From the NCBI GenBank assembly GCA_037178625.1, contig CM074127.1, positions 4,340,001-4,404,000 on the forward strand: 64,000 nucleotides of DNA, given 5' to 3'. The DNA comes from Skeletonema tropicum (taxonomy: Eukaryota > Bacillariophyta > Thalassiosirophyceae > Thalassiosirales > Thalassiosiraceae). Under the pieces are notes generated by a model. The model was not told the origin of the DNA. It worked only from the letters and a program-made list of their open reading frames with translations, and did no database searches. The position numbers were made by a program, and so were the translations under genes. Below are positions 43,989 through 54,917 of the stretch, piece after piece (position 1 is the stretch's first letter; each line of letters starts with the position of its first letter).

Positions 43989-45305
43989 ATGGCCAAAAAG
44001 TCCAAATCGAAAAAGAAGGCCAAGGAGGTCGACCCGGAGGAAAAGGAAAGGCTCGACTTGCTAGAGAGGGCGGTGGCCCTTCAAGGAGAAACAGGAAAGG
44101 AGAATGAATTGGAAACGCAGTTTCAAGCGCAATCAGAGTCTCTAAAGCAGTTTTGGGATATTGAAAAGAAGCTCAAGGAGGAACGGCAACGGACGCTTCG
44201 GGAGAAAGAACATCGTCTGCAACAGACGAAAGACGAGCATATTGTGCATCTTGGTGAATACAAGCGCACGATAAAGCAGCTCTTGTTTTCTAATCAAGAT
44301 GAGCTTTCACGAAACGCAATCCAGTCTCTACTGGATTATCAGACTCAATCCAAAGAGTTTCAGCAGGAGATGAATGCATTAGTTGACGAATTGGGCATTG
44401 CTACGCGAAACATGGAGCAAACAGTATCGTGGCATCAGAACTTGAAGAACTCTCTTCATCACGATTGCAGTGACGATATTACAGCTGCACGTGAGGAAGC
44501 AAGTAGGGCGATTGCAAGGCTGGCCGCATACACTGGGAATCAGCTCAAGATGACGCATGCAGAGTTTGAGATGAAATTAAAGAAGGAAATTCAGCAACTC
44601 GAGCTACAAAACGAAGTTGACATAAAGGCTGCAATAAACAAGAATAGAGAAAGTATGCGAAATATGAGGCAGCAGTCCAACGCTACAATAAATAGCAATT
44701 TAGATACCATCACGGCTTTGACTAAGGAACTCGTGATGCTTCGTGAACAGCATCGAAAAGATGTGTGTGTTGTGCGAGACCTACAAGCTGAGAACGAAGG
44801 AATCATGAACCCATTAGAAACGAACAGTGATGATCTACAGCGGCTTGGTTCAGACTTGGATTCATTCCACAAGCAGAAAAGAGACCTTGAAACGCGAAGA
44901 AAACAGTTGAAGCAGGCGGAGGAGGAATTGAATGATATCAAGTGGGATCATGAAGTGTTGTTTCAACAGCACGAGAGACTTGAACAGGAATATAGGGAAT
45001 GCAAGAAGAAATATCAAGATTCATTATATGCTGCACAGCAGAAATCCAATATGCAGAACATGAACTTAGAACGGAAGTTGGGTCAGTTGGAGATGGACGG
45101 TGAAAAGAGCTCTGCAGTACTATCACAGATTCTTCTCAAGGCAGACGTCGATCTTGAAGCGTTGGATCAATCGATCGTTACTGATGTAGTCACAGAGAAG
45201 AAGAACAAGGTAAAGGTGCTGAATGACGAGCTCTCCGGCATCAAGGACGCGCATTCAACAATGATGAAACGCTACCGCAGTATGGTTGATAAACATGATA
45301 GATGA
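43989..45305 (+). CDS. GAS8: Dynein regulatory complex subunit 4 (DRC4/GAS8) homologue
   Basis: An intact 438-residue, almost wholly coiled-coil protein with a Lys-rich start (AKKSKSKKKAKEVDPEE). It aligns by eye with GAS8 along its length: FWDIEKKLKEERQR (human FWEI), YKRTIKQLLFSNQDELS (YKQKVKHLLYEHQ), EQHRKDVCVVRDLQAENEGI, DIKWDHEVLFQQHERLEQEY (the LQWEHEVLEQRF block), NMNLERKLGQLE and AHSTMMKRYRSMV. GAS8/DRC4 is a base-plate subunit of the nexin-dynein regulatory complex on axonemal doublets. Its presence implies the organism builds a motile flagellum at some stage, as sperm of centric diatoms do. It is convergent with the gene at 45361 (55-bp gap). Confidence 0.88.
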   Translation: MAKKSKSKKKAKEVDPEEKERLDLLERAVALQGETGKENELETQFQAQSESLKQFWDIEKKLKEERQRTLREKEHRLQQTKDEHIVHLGEYKRTIKQLLFSNQDELSRNAIQSLLDYQTQSKEFQQEMNALVDELGIATRNMEQTVSWHQNLKNSLHHDCSDDITAAREEASRAIARLAAYTGNQLKMTHAEFEMKLKKEIQQLELQNEVDIKAAINKNRESMRNMRQQSNATINSNLDTITALTKELVMLREQHRKDVCVVRDLQAENEGIMNPLETNSDDLQRLGSDLDSFHKQKRDLETRRKQLKQAEEELNDIKWDHEVLFQQHERLEQEYRECKKKYQDSLYAAQQKSNMQNMNLERKLGQLEMDGEKSSAVLSQILLKADVDLEALDQSIVTDVVTEKKNKVKVLNDELSGIKDAHSTMMKRYRSMVDKHDR

Positions 45306-45360
45306 CTCGTCTGTGTACTCCTTCACAATATCTTATACCTACAATACAATGTTAAAGTTA

Positions 45361-46155
45361 TTAATGAGATGTTGCACTGGCGACTACTGATGCTATCCGT
45401 TCCGTGACAGATGCAACTACGACACCCAACATCATGATTGCGGCGGTAACTAGAACAGGATTATCACCAGAGTTCCACTTTGCCTTCTTCAATATAGGAA
45501 GTGCCGGTTTTTTTTGCCTTCCTCCTTTGCTCTTATTGTTGTTTAGCCAATCTGAAAATAACCATCGCTCAAAATCCCTGCCATCTCCAACATTGGGCTT
45601 TATCAGCACCTCATTATTGCTCGTACTTTTGTGAAATTGTTGTTCAGTGCCTTCGCCTTCTGCTACCATTGTTGCATTCAATGCGATGCCGTCATCTTCA
45701 ACGCTGCTACTACCACTGAGCTCTTCCAAATACTCACGAACTTCCCCGCGACTCTTGGAAATGGCCAGCTTTGTTCTAGAGACAGGAACCACTTCATTCG
45801 CCCATACAACTCCTGCCACGATGCAAAGCAGCACAACTGATCCCATACCTATGAGTAGAGATGAATCTGGTAGAACTGGATCGAATACTTGTGGTGATGT
45901 CGATGATGATGCTTGTTGTACTGCGACAGAGTCCCCAATGTTGTTGTTGCTAATCAGTTGGGATGGTAATGAGATAGGCGAGAGAGCATCAAAGATGTGC
46001 TGCTCTGGAGCTGCCTGCAGACGGTGAGTTGCTCCTCTGCCAGTTGATGACAGCACGAACGCTGTAGTAGGATGAAATGCTTTCACCATCGTTCGAGGGG
46101 GTTGTTGTGAGAAAAACAACAGCAAACCGTAGTAAGTGGAATAGTGGTCTAGCAT
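45361..46155 (-). CDS. Probable plastid membrane protein of unknown function
   Basis: The ATG at 46155 gives a leader (LDHYSTYYGLLLFFSQQPPRTMVKAF-HP) whose AFHP end resembles the plastid cleavage motif, although the hydrophobic core is short. Two membrane helices follow: LLIGMGSVVLLCIVAGVVWA and NPVLVTAAIMMLGVVVASV. Between them is a soluble region with SRTKLAISKSRGEVREYLEEL and FERWLFSDWLN. It looks like a small two-helix thylakoid or envelope protein; no family name known to me. Shares a divergent promoter region of about 240 bp with the thioesterase gene. Confidence 0.65.
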   Translation of the reverse strand: MLDHYSTYYGLLLFFSQQPPRTMVKAFHPTTAFVLSSTGRGATHRLQAAPEQHIFDALSPISLPSQLISNNNIGDSVAVQQASSSTSPQVFDPVLPDSSLLIGMGSVVLLCIVAGVVWANEVVPVSRTKLAISKSRGEVREYLEELSGSSSVEDDGIALNATMVAEGEGTEQQFHKSTSNNEVLIKPNVGDGRDFERWLFSDWLNNNKSKGGRQKKPALPILKKAKWNSGDNPVLVTAAIMMLGVVVASVTERIASVVASATSH

Positions 46156-46397
46156 TTCATGCTCATGCTCATGCAATCGATGCAATCGATGAGCAAGCGC
46201 AGCCGCAGTGAGTCATCGATGCGATGAATCTGTGCCAATAATTGAAGCGGTAGTTCCAATTCTGTCTCAAAAGGTACTACAGTGACAATGACAATGAGCT
46301 CGCCGGCCGTCGCCGTTACTATTGCGCCCAGGATATGATGTTGTGGTTGTGGTGGTAGATGGTAGTACAGAGCGAGAGCAGGTATAGTCAGTAGACG

Positions 46398-47840
46398 ATG
46401 ATGATGATGATGATGAATAGAGCAATTCGATCTGTAGCTTCCTGCAATTACCATCGCCTCACAGCAAAAAGTGGCGCATACAGCTCACTTCATAGTCGTC
46501 GAATTCATCATGAATCTCCTCAGCTATCAGGCAAATCCGATAAAGCCAGCAGCGATGCTGAGTTCACGCCGGTACAAACACTCAACAAAAGTCCCATTGT
46601 ACAAAAACTTTGGAAGACACGAGATCAAGCAAAGAGAAGAGTCATGGGCAAACTCACAATGGGCGATGGTGAATACAGTGAGGTGTCCTTGGCCGCAGCA
46701 GAATTGATTGCAGAGGGTAGAAAGGGCGAATATGAACCACCTGCCAAGTTGGGAAAGCATCCACGTGAATCCGAGGTTGGTATCGTGTATGAGTTTAGCA
46801 AAGATCAGTATCTGCTTGAAACGTATAGAAATCCGTACGGAGAGATGAGGTTTGGCAAGGTATTGGAAGATTTGGATGCCCTTGCGGGAAATATAGCATT
46901 CAACCATGTCGAAGGGAACCCTCTCATTGTTACTGCAGGTGTAGACAGGATTCGTCTTCGTAGACGTCCAGATATTAACGCAGACCAATATCTTTCAGGG
47001 AAAGTTACCTGGGTAGGCTCAAGTTCCATGGAGATAAGAATGAAGTTATCTGCAAATGAAGATGGCTCTGACGAGTGGTTAGAGGCATACTTTACTTTCG
47101 TGACGCTGCATCCAACCACAAAGAAGGCAATCAAAATTTCACCATTGATACCAGAAACTGATGAAGAACGAGTTCATTTCGAGTTAGGGGCGGTGAAAGC
47201 ACAAGCGAAACGAGCTGCCCGAAAGAACAAAATTCAGATTGGACGCCCATTGTCGGATGAAGTCGTTGAAGATTGATATACGAGCTGCTGCAATTATTAG
47301 AGAGAGCAGGTCCGTTGCTCAAGATGCCTTCTTTAGCCGACCCCAACACTATCCTTAATGGATGAGACTGCACAAGGAAATGCAATGGTAGCTCAACCAC
47401 AAGCTCGTAACCTCCATGATAGGATCTTTGGTGGCTTCTTGATGAGGCGAGCTTTTGAACTTGCATTTGCAACTGCGTACCTCTTTGGTGGAGACAAGCC
47501 TCGCTTCTTGGAAGTTGATGATATTAGCTTTGACAAACCTGTTGACGTAGGTGATTTGCTAGTCTTCAAGAGTCGTGTGCTATACACTATGCCAGATGGA
47601 GGAAGCCTTGGTCATTATGTAGACAAACATGATGGACTACCGCTTGTCAATGTAGAGGTGGAAGTATGGGTCACGTGTCCTGAGCAGAAGAAGGCTGAGG
47701 TTTCGAACCATCTTTACTTTACGTTTGCTCTTCCCGAGTCAACAACGTGCAAGCTTGTTTTGCCTGCCAACATTGATCAAGCGAGACGGCAAGCAATCCG
47801 CATGCATGCAGATGAGACTCAGGCGAACTTGCGGCCGTAG
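46398..47840 (+). CDS. ACOT9: ACOT9-like acyl-CoA thioesterase (double hot-dog), mitochondrial
   Basis: The N-terminus begins with six ATG codons and a basic leader (NRAIRSVASCNYHRLTA), a likely mitochondrial presequence. The first hot-dog domain is in the frame to 47276 (PYGEMRFGKVLEDLDALAGNIAF, LSGKVTWVGSSSMEI). The second runs from 47358 (QARNLHDRIFGGFLMRRAFELAFATAYLFGG, DDISFDKPVDVGDLLVFKS), which matches ACOT9/10. The linker is in a third frame (LIYELLQLLERAGPLLKMPSL). Joining needs a -1 step at about 47273 (a missing T) and a +1 step at about 47356, so net frame is unchanged. The enzyme hydrolyses acyl-CoA esters. Confidence 0.82.
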
Positions 47841-47899
47841 AACACAACAGTATATAATTCAAAGCTGCCATGCTACACTATTATATTGAAAGCATTCGT

Positions 47900-49351
47900 T
47901 TATTTTTTAACTTGATTCTTCAACAATTGAAACAGCGCAGCAGCCTCCCTTATCCGCGAAAATTCCAAACAAAACGATTGAACCTCCACATACAAATCTT
48001 CCACAGTCACAATCCCATTCCGTATCAAACTCTGCAAAAATACACACACCAGCCGTACACTCTTATTCTGCAAATGTCGATCATACCTCATCCCCTCACA
48101 GCTCGAAATACATGTCGAAATGTACAAATGAATGTATTCGGGGTGCAACAGTGGTTCCACATCGACTTGATTGTTGGCTCCTCGTGTCGAGTGCGTCGCG
48201 AGACGATTGACTACTTCCATACTGTGAATGCTCATGTCCATCCCGGCTAATGAGGATAGGTACTCATTTTTATCATTGGTGGGGATACGTTCTTCTGGAC
48301 AAGTCAAAATGAGGAGGAGGCATTCTATTGCAATAATGGGATTGTTTTCCACAAGTCGAGATAGATTTTGTGGTGTAAGACCAGAGTTGGCAATTAGGGT
48401 GAGAGCTCGTTGTTCCGACCGTGAAGATCCAACCTTTCCCTTTGAGAGTGACGATGCTTGTTGTTGCTGTTGCTGCTGTTGTTGTTGCTGTTGACCTCGT
48501 TTGGATTTGGATTTGCCCTTTTTATTCTTTTTACCTTGCTTTTTGTTGTTGTTGTTAATGATGCTATTCACAGCTGCTACTGCAGACTCAGTAGTCGTTT
48601 CTTCTTGCATATCTGCACCACTCAATGCATCTAGAACCTTCCTCTCATCCATTGGTGTCAATGGTATACCAAACGCTCTATTTTTGAGAATTTCCACAAT
48701 TTCCGCCTCCAAGCTAGATGAAGAATTCTCCATTTGTTGTGTATTGTTACCAGAATTATCAATATCATCATCATCCGGAGACATCAACACCAACCGATTC
48801 GTAGGATACTGCGGCACCAACCAAATCAATTCCGATTGAAGCATTTCCAAAATGTCCCCCGTGGGAGGTGTCGCCGCAGAGAAGGATGGTCGTTCCCCCA
48901 CAATGTTTTCACAAGTGAGTCCAATGGAGAGAGGATCGTCGTATCCGATGCAGGGGATTAGTGGTGGTGGGAGTGGTCGAGGTGACATGAACGGAGGCTC
49001 CATGTTGTTTTTATTGGATGTGTATTCATGAAGTAGTGATGATGATGTTGGTGAAGGTGCTGCTGGTACTCCAGAGGGGGGTGCTTGCTGTTGCACTTCT
49101 CTGTTGACCATGGAGACCGGTACCGAAGATGACAGTGATGGCACCGTAGTCGATGACGATAGAGCCGCCGCAGCAAATAATTGCGTGATCCCCAGCTCTT
49201 CGCTTTCGCTGGGTGGAGCATAAGAAACTGCAGTTACGGATAGGGGAACATCAGATAATAATTCTGGAGCCGCTGGGGGAGGTGGAGGCCCTGCGCCGCC
49301 CATTAGCATTGATGAGATTATGGAATCTTCGATGTCGTTGGTTGTACTCAT
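47900..49351 (-). CDS. CNOT11: CCR4-NOT complex subunit 11 (CNOT11) homologue
   Basis: An intact 483-residue protein. The conserved CNOT11 C-terminal module is clear: [80 protein letters not shown] and [30 protein letters not shown]11 with CNOT10 docks on the N-terminus of CNOT1 in the CCR4-NOT deadenylase. The N-terminal 250 residues are low complexity (Pro, Ser, Asn), with a Lys-rich block and a 12-residue poly-Gln tract (48458-48493). It ends 59 bp from the convergent thioesterase gene. Confidence 0.88.
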   Translation of the reverse strand: MSTTNDIEDSIISSMLMGGAGPPPPPAAPELLSDVPLSVTAVSYAPPSESEELGITQLFAAAALSSSTTVPSLSSSVPVSMVNREVQQQAPPSGVPAAPSPTSSSLLHEYTSNKNNMEPPFMSPRPLPPPLIPCIGYDDPLSIGLTCENIVGERPSFSAATPPTGDILEMLQSELIWLVPQYPTNRLVLMSPDDDDIDNSGNNTQQMENSSSSLEAEIVEILKNRAFGIPLTPMDERKVLDALSGADMQEETTTESAVAAVNSIINNNNKKQGKKNKKGKSKSKRGQQQQQQQQQQQQASSLSKGKVGSSRSEQRALTLIANSGLTPQNLSRLVENNPIIAIECLLLILTCPEERIPTNDKNEYLSSLAGMDMSIHSMEVVNRLATHSTRGANNQVDVEPLLHPEYIHLYISTCISSCEGMRYDRHLQNKSVRLVCVFLQSLIRNGIVTVEDLYVEVQSFCLEFSRIREAAALFQLLKNQVKK

Positions 49352-49514
49352 GGTTGGGCAGCACCATTGATAAGAAGTAGTATTAAGCTATCTGTGTATC
49401 GGATCGCTTCAAACATTGTGCTATCGCGGATACAGTTGTTGTGAGGTAGACAGATGTCGGTTTGAAACGTAGGTACGCTAGTTATTCGTCGCGATAAAGG
49501 TACTGGTAAGTTGA

Positions 49515-49615
49515 GACAGGCGCAAATAAAATGTGCTAGGGTAAATTTTGTTCTGCAGGCTTGGCGCTAGATATTTTTAAATTACCCTAGCTCTTTTTAC
49601 CTATTTGCGCCTGTC
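49515..49615. repeat. Short hairpin element (MITE-like), about 100 bp
   Basis: The left half gacaggcgcaaata and gctagggtaaattt is repeated inverted on the right as aaattaccctagc and tatttgcgcctgtc, so most of the element folds on itself. AGTTG occurs in both flanks but not at exactly matching distance, so a target duplication is only possible. No coding content. Confidence 0.6.
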
Positions 49616-51534
49616 ATAGTTGGCCCAACTTTTTGAGGTCCTTTTAAAAAATCGAGTCACGAGCGAAAAGTCCCAAAGCACGACAAACGTCGTACAAATT
49701 TTTTTGCCACGACTCAAAAAAGGGGGTCCGCGACACTCGCTCACAGCAAGGTATTTAATTTCCCGCTGATCATAGCGACAGCTTCATTCGTTCCTATTAC
49801 GGGGGGTAGGGAACCCAAAAACAGAATTCTGTCGCATTTTCGGCCACGGTCATTTTAACTTTTTAAAACTTTCCGAAAAAGGTCGTTATATCCACTGAAA
49901 AGAGCAAAACGAGAGCTTTCCAACGGTGCATCAATGACCGCATAATGCCAACGACAACACAATCATTATTAACTCTAACTAAACACAAAAAAAATATATT
50001 TTCGTCGAACAGAATTCTGTCGCATATATAACAATTAGTTACTACCACTTCCAAGGTTGTATTGACGCAACCCAAAGCATCAACCACACCACCAAACACC
50101 CTTCTGGGAAGCACAAAAAACTTGGGTCCTCATATCACATACAGAAGTAGTACAACGTTGTGTTGTGTAGGTATACCGGTCAAAAAAATCTCAAAAAAAT
50201 CCACAGACTGTTGTGCCGTTCAGCACCATGTAGAGGAGCATATTCAAGTAGATGAACGCTTTGCAAGTCAAGCACATGCCTCAGTACCTCAATAGTTGCA
50301 ATGGACACGGCGGTGCCGTGCTGGTATTAAGTTGAACAAGTATTTGGTGGCAATAATCAGTATGCTTCCCACAACTTTTGTTGTTCAAGTACCAGAGAAG
50401 TTCCACCAAATAGGGGTTGCAATCCGATACGGCCGGGATTGATGCAAAGGCAGGACACGGGATGATCCATACATCCAAGTTAAGCCATAATTGAGGAGGA
50501 AATGATGTAGGATTACCATCAATGTCTTGTCACGTGGTCACCTTTGATGCATTCGGCGGAGGGGGGGGAAAAAGTACAACAGCCGAAGATCCTCCTTTAT
50601 CCCCATATTTGAGATTGATATAAACCATCGTCGACGGTTATTGCATCTTGGCTTTCATCTAATGTATTCTCCGGGGTTTGATCACCGTAGTCATATTCGT
50701 CACTGCCTAATTACGGACAAAGTCGATATCCTCCCTTCGATTTGTTATCTTCGTCACCGGTTTCAACAGCGACGTAGCTGCATTGTTACCATTTACGAGA
50801 CAACCACCAATAGCGGTGGCAAGGCAGGGTTGTTGCTGGTCCAGATATTGTGTCTTTCAGTTCTATTTCTGACATATCTTGCGATAACAGTCTTTATCAC
50901 CGGATAGTGTTTCGGATGGCAAAATAACGACAGGGAAGATTCGTGTTTTATCCTCCTACCAGTGGAAAATCCGAGCATTCACGCGGCGCCGAGCGGCATA
51001 TTTGCTCATAATCTCTTCAATAGGAGTCTTTTGATTGTTATAAGTTATTAACACACCCCAATATATCCTCTCTTCCTACCTGAAGGCAGGAGGTTGTTAT
51101 TGCTAGGTGAACACCATGGTGAAAGAGATGTGAGTTGTGTCCTGTAGAATTTGTACGTAGGAATTTATACCCATTTAGGCGCTCAACATTTTTTCACAAA
51201 AAAAAATAGCCGACCATGGCCAAATTTGTCGAAGTACAACTTTTGGCAGCCAAAAGAACTACATGTGACAAATATTATAAGCCCAACCAAATTTGGATGA
51301 CCTCCTACATGCTCTGTAGAATCCTATGGTGGAACTAGTTTAGGCATGGCGCAGTGTTATGTAGGAATTAAATTAATTCTCCAGCTAACAGAATTCTGTC
51401 AAAAAGACAGAATTCTGTCGTGCTGCCCGTCCACCGATTATCATCTAACGGATCTACACGACAGCTTACCATTTAGTCTGATTCTGCTACTAAGTACTTG
51501 ATTATCATCTTCTTGATATCCACCAATATCGAAT
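49616..51534. other. Repeat-rich gene-free region, possible decayed transposon
   Basis: About 1.9 kb without a supported gene. The palindrome ACAGAATTCTGT occurs four times: 49821, 50009, 51388 and 51407. The first two and the last two bracket most of the interval, as subterminal repeats would. Poly-A/T runs are frequent. ORFs inside (for example 50062-50295, 50641-50907) show no recognisable domain. GGGAACCC at about 49809 recalls the end of the element at 9.6 kb, but no pair of terminal repeats or target duplication was established. Confidence 0.45.
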
Positions 51535-51768
51535 ATGAGCGGCAACGACTTGATCTACACCAACCTCATCCACTGTAAAATAGCAACAAATTCATCGACG
51601 CCGGCATCACTCCCTCCTCCACCACCATCTGCTGCCTCCATCCTCAAACGTATCAACGAGTCGTCGTCTTATCAAAAACCATCGCTGGACCAGTATTCAT
51701 TTACTGTGGAGAGGGAGGTGTTGCAACGGGCTCAAAATAGGAAGGAGGCTGCGGAGAGAAAGAGATGA
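51535..51768 (+). CDS. Small protein of unknown function (77 residues)
   Basis: Starts SGNDLIYTNLIHCKIAT, then a Pro run (LPPPPPSAASILKRIN) and a charged helix (FTVEREVLQRAQNRKEAAERKR). The coding-like composition and ATG context after a pyrimidine-rich leader support a gene, but there is no family match I know. It is convergent with the glutaminyl cyclase gene (165-bp gap). Confidence 0.5.
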   Translation: MSGNDLIYTNLIHCKIATNSSTPASLPPPPPSAASILKRINESSSYQKPSLDQYSFTVEREVLQRAQNRKEAAERKR

Positions 51769-51933
51769 TATTATTATGCGTTTTGAAAATTATATGTGAA
51801 CAATTACAGTCTTGGCATACAAAATAATGGTGAAGTAAAATGATTGGGTTGGCAGCAAACAAGTAATGGTGGATGGATCAAACAAGGAGCTATATACCTA
51901 CATATTGGATGTAGTGTACAATCATGAAATCTA

Positions 51934-54463
51934 CTAATTGTTATCGAACAACGTTGGCCAGTCAGTAAAGTCAACTTTGTATATCCTATCCCATCTCTTA
52001 CCAGTGATCAAAACGTGATCTTTACCGAGGGCTATGCCATTGAGGACATTTTCACTGTTTCCTCGTAGGTTCGATGGCCAGAGTTGAGAGAAGTCTTTGA
52101 TTTGGGGAGTTGGGGGGGGGGAAGAGATTGGATGGTAGCGTACATGAGTGATGATGATGATGATGCAGTCAACCCAACAAACAAGTAAAATAGTAAATAA
52201 AAGTACAACATTAGGTGTCGCTCCACTCACCATACTCTCTCACAGACTTTCCAGTTTCTGGATCAGCACAGATAATATCATCATTGTGCCAAATATTGTA
52301 GCAAACCAAGCCATCCATAAATTCCAGCTCGTTGATTTGAGTTTGTATACTTCCATCAAAGCGTGTTACCTCAACCTTGCGTTGTGTGTCAAAGTTTTCA
52401 ACATCCCAAAAGTACAAGAATTCACTACCATCACTGACAATCAATTCATGGTTCCTTGGATCGTAGGTAATACCCCACCCTTGATGAGAGGGCGCAGTCG
52501 TGGTATAATCAAACGAATGTAAAACTTCTAGTGAGGGTACCTCGTAAACAAAGCCACGTCGTTCACGCCAGGTAATTTCAATCAGATATTCCCTCCCATC
52601 TCGACCAATGAAGCAGGTTGATCCCTCTCCAAAGAATTCTCTTGGAGTGTCTATTGATTTCTCGACTTCAAATGTGTCAGGGTTGATTCGTCTGACTTTG
52701 GATTGGCCGTAAAGTCCAGTCGTTTCATAAATCTTGCCATCGCTGCAGTAGGAGATGCCTTGTGTGAAAGACATGTTGTCGTGGGCGTCTTGTTCCAGGA
52801 CAGTGTATGCTGTGCTGATTGTGCCAACAGCTAACTCTCCCTCATTTGCTTCGGCGTCAACAACTTGTTCATTTGTCTCGGCTTCATTTGTTTCCTCCTC
52901 TGCAGGGACTTCACCATCAACAGTTGTTTCTTCTTCTTGTTCATCCATTTCGGATCCTTCGTTGTCTTGTTCGGTGTCTTCAACCTTTTCATTAGTCTCT
53001 GCTGCATCTATTTCTTCTTCAGGTGCGTCACCGACGTTATCCAATGGTGCTTCAATGGTTTCTCCTTGTTTATCCTCATCATCACCTCCATCGTTTCCTT
53101 CCTCTATATCTTCAACTTGTTCATTGGTTTCCGATCCATTTGCGTCCTCTTCAGGGATATCACCGTCAACATCATAGTTGCGTGTATCCTTTTGTATTGC
53201 ATTTGTTTCTTCCTGTTCTTCCTCATCGTCTCCCTCGTTGGCTTCTTCGGTATCTTCAAGCTGTTCATCCATACCTTTGGCTCCTTCGTTGGCTTCTTCA
53301 GTATCATCGGATTGTTCATTGGTTTTTGCTGCATTTATATCTTCTTCAGGAACGTCACCTACGTTATCCAATGGAGCTTCAGTAGTTTCTTCTTGCTCCT
53401 CCTCGCCATTACCTCCATCATCCTGTTCATTTCCCTTGTCTCTGTTCTTCCCTCTCGACCAGTCATCGGGTCGTGGACCATTGTGTTTCTGCTTCATGCG
53501 ATAAACATCATCAATATCATTTTTGTGTTTGTTCTTTTCTTTCCCATGTGTTTCATGATGACGATTCGCAAGTTTCTCTTTGATATCATCAATGTCTTCC
53601 AGATGACCCTCCTTCTTTTTCTTCTTGCCAGCTTTTCCGTTCTTTGCTGCTTTTGCTGCTTTTCCGTTCTTTGCTGCTTTTGCTTCTGCTATTGCTTCCA
53701 TTTTTTCCTGCTTGGCCTTTTTCCTTTTTTGGCGTTCTTCCTTCTTCTTCATCTTTTTGTATGCTTTCAATTCCGCCTTTGTCATGTTGGATGCCTGTAG
53801 GTATGGAAGTGGTAACAAAGAATGCATGAGTTACAATAGATCGCGGTGACATGAAAATCAGGCTGATGCTGAGAAAGTTAAACGATAACTCACATCCATA
53901 TTTCCGATATTGTTTTTCCACCAATCACTATCTTCTACCCACTTGTGTTCACCAACCCTGTCAGTATCAAAAATTATTTCATCAATTTTGGATCTAACTT
54001 CTTTGGCATTGTCTCCCCATTTCCCAGTTTCTTCCAATTCAATGATTTCTTGGTCAATAATCTCCTGTGTTTCGGCATTATCTGCATCAAGACCAACTTC
54101 ACCAGAGGCTCCTTTCATTGATTTTTCATCTCCGAATATACCGACGTTGGATGGACTGAATGAAATGTCCATGTAGAAGTAGGCGGCAATGAACATACCA
54201 ACCACTAGAAACACCGTAGATCCGAAGCATATGTTTTGTCGCTTCATGGACGTTCTATAGAAATCAGCCCTTGCCGCAGAGGCTCCCGCAGAGGAATCGG
54301 AAGTAACGGTAGCTGGGGTGAGTGTTCGTTCGTGCAGGCTGTCTTCGCCGTATTCACTGTCGGTGGTATCCGTATCGAAATCGTCAGAGTCATATGAGTA
54401 TTCTGTATCTTCCACAACGATCATCTCAAGATCGTACTCATCTGAGTTGTTTTCCTCTCCCAT
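51934..54463 (-). CDS. Membrane-anchored glutaminyl cyclase (plant/bacterial type) with acidic repeat stalk
   Basis: Three exons (54463-53894, 53794-52231, 52094-51934; GTGAGT donors, introns 99 and 136 bp, phases 0 and 1) give about 764 residues. The N-terminus is acidic and cytosolic-like; one helix (FGSTVFLVVGMFIAAYFYM, about residues 83-101) makes a type II membrane protein. Then comes a Lys-rich coiled coil (KAELKAYKKMKKKEERQKRKKAKQ) and several degenerate acidic repeats with the theme APLDNVGDVPEE ... TNEQVEDTEE. The C-terminal domain is a Glu_cyclase_2 beta-propeller: FTQGISYCSDGKIYETTGLYGQSKVR, REFFGEGSTCF, HQGWGITYDPRNHELIVSDGS, INELEFMDGLVCYNIWHNDDI and, after the last intron, NVLNGIALGKDHVLITGKRW. 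These enzymes convert N-terminal Gln to pyroglutamate in the secretory pathway. Confidence 0.85.
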
Positions 54464-54917
54464 TGTGTATTTGGCTGCCCGTAGAGAGATGTTAGAGAGA
54501 GATAGTTTATAGCGATAGCTCGACCTCTTATTGGCCTGTTATAATTCTAGCTTCAGTTCTTTGCTCCTCAACAAAAAGATACAAATGCGTTCCGATAGAA
54601 GAAGATATTGGCCGGCCATGGTCAAGGTCAAAAGCAAGGTCAAAAATTTCGAATCGTTGTGTGTTTTATTTTGGTGCGCAGAAAGGGCGGAGGCGCACTT
54701 GATTGCTGGGTGATGGGTGGGACAAAGCACGTTCCCAAGCGGACAAGAAAGGACAACCAGTAGGTACCTACCCATGGCACGGCAGCGGTGCCAGCCAGGT
54801 GCATTGCCAGTCTCGCCAGTACGGTTCCCGTGCCAGTACCTAGAGTTCGACAGTTGCCCTTACGTACAGGTGTTGTTGTTTGCAATACTTAAGAGGTAAT
54901 GGTTGCCTGGTGCTATT

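Noticed and set aside
46398..46415. Six consecutive ATG codons as a special start signal
   Set aside because: Probably a trinucleotide microsatellite at the start of the thioesterase presequence; several ATG runs of this kind occur elsewhere in the window.
48228..48494. Plus-strand ORF ending in a poly-Cys run
   Set aside because: Antisense of the poly-Gln tract of CNOT11.
52865..53800. Long plus-strand ORF of 311 codons rich in Phe, Ile and Leu
   Set aside because: It is antisense to the acidic repeat and coiled-coil part of the glutaminyl cyclase gene; repeated GAA/GAT codons read backwards give hydrophobic residues.
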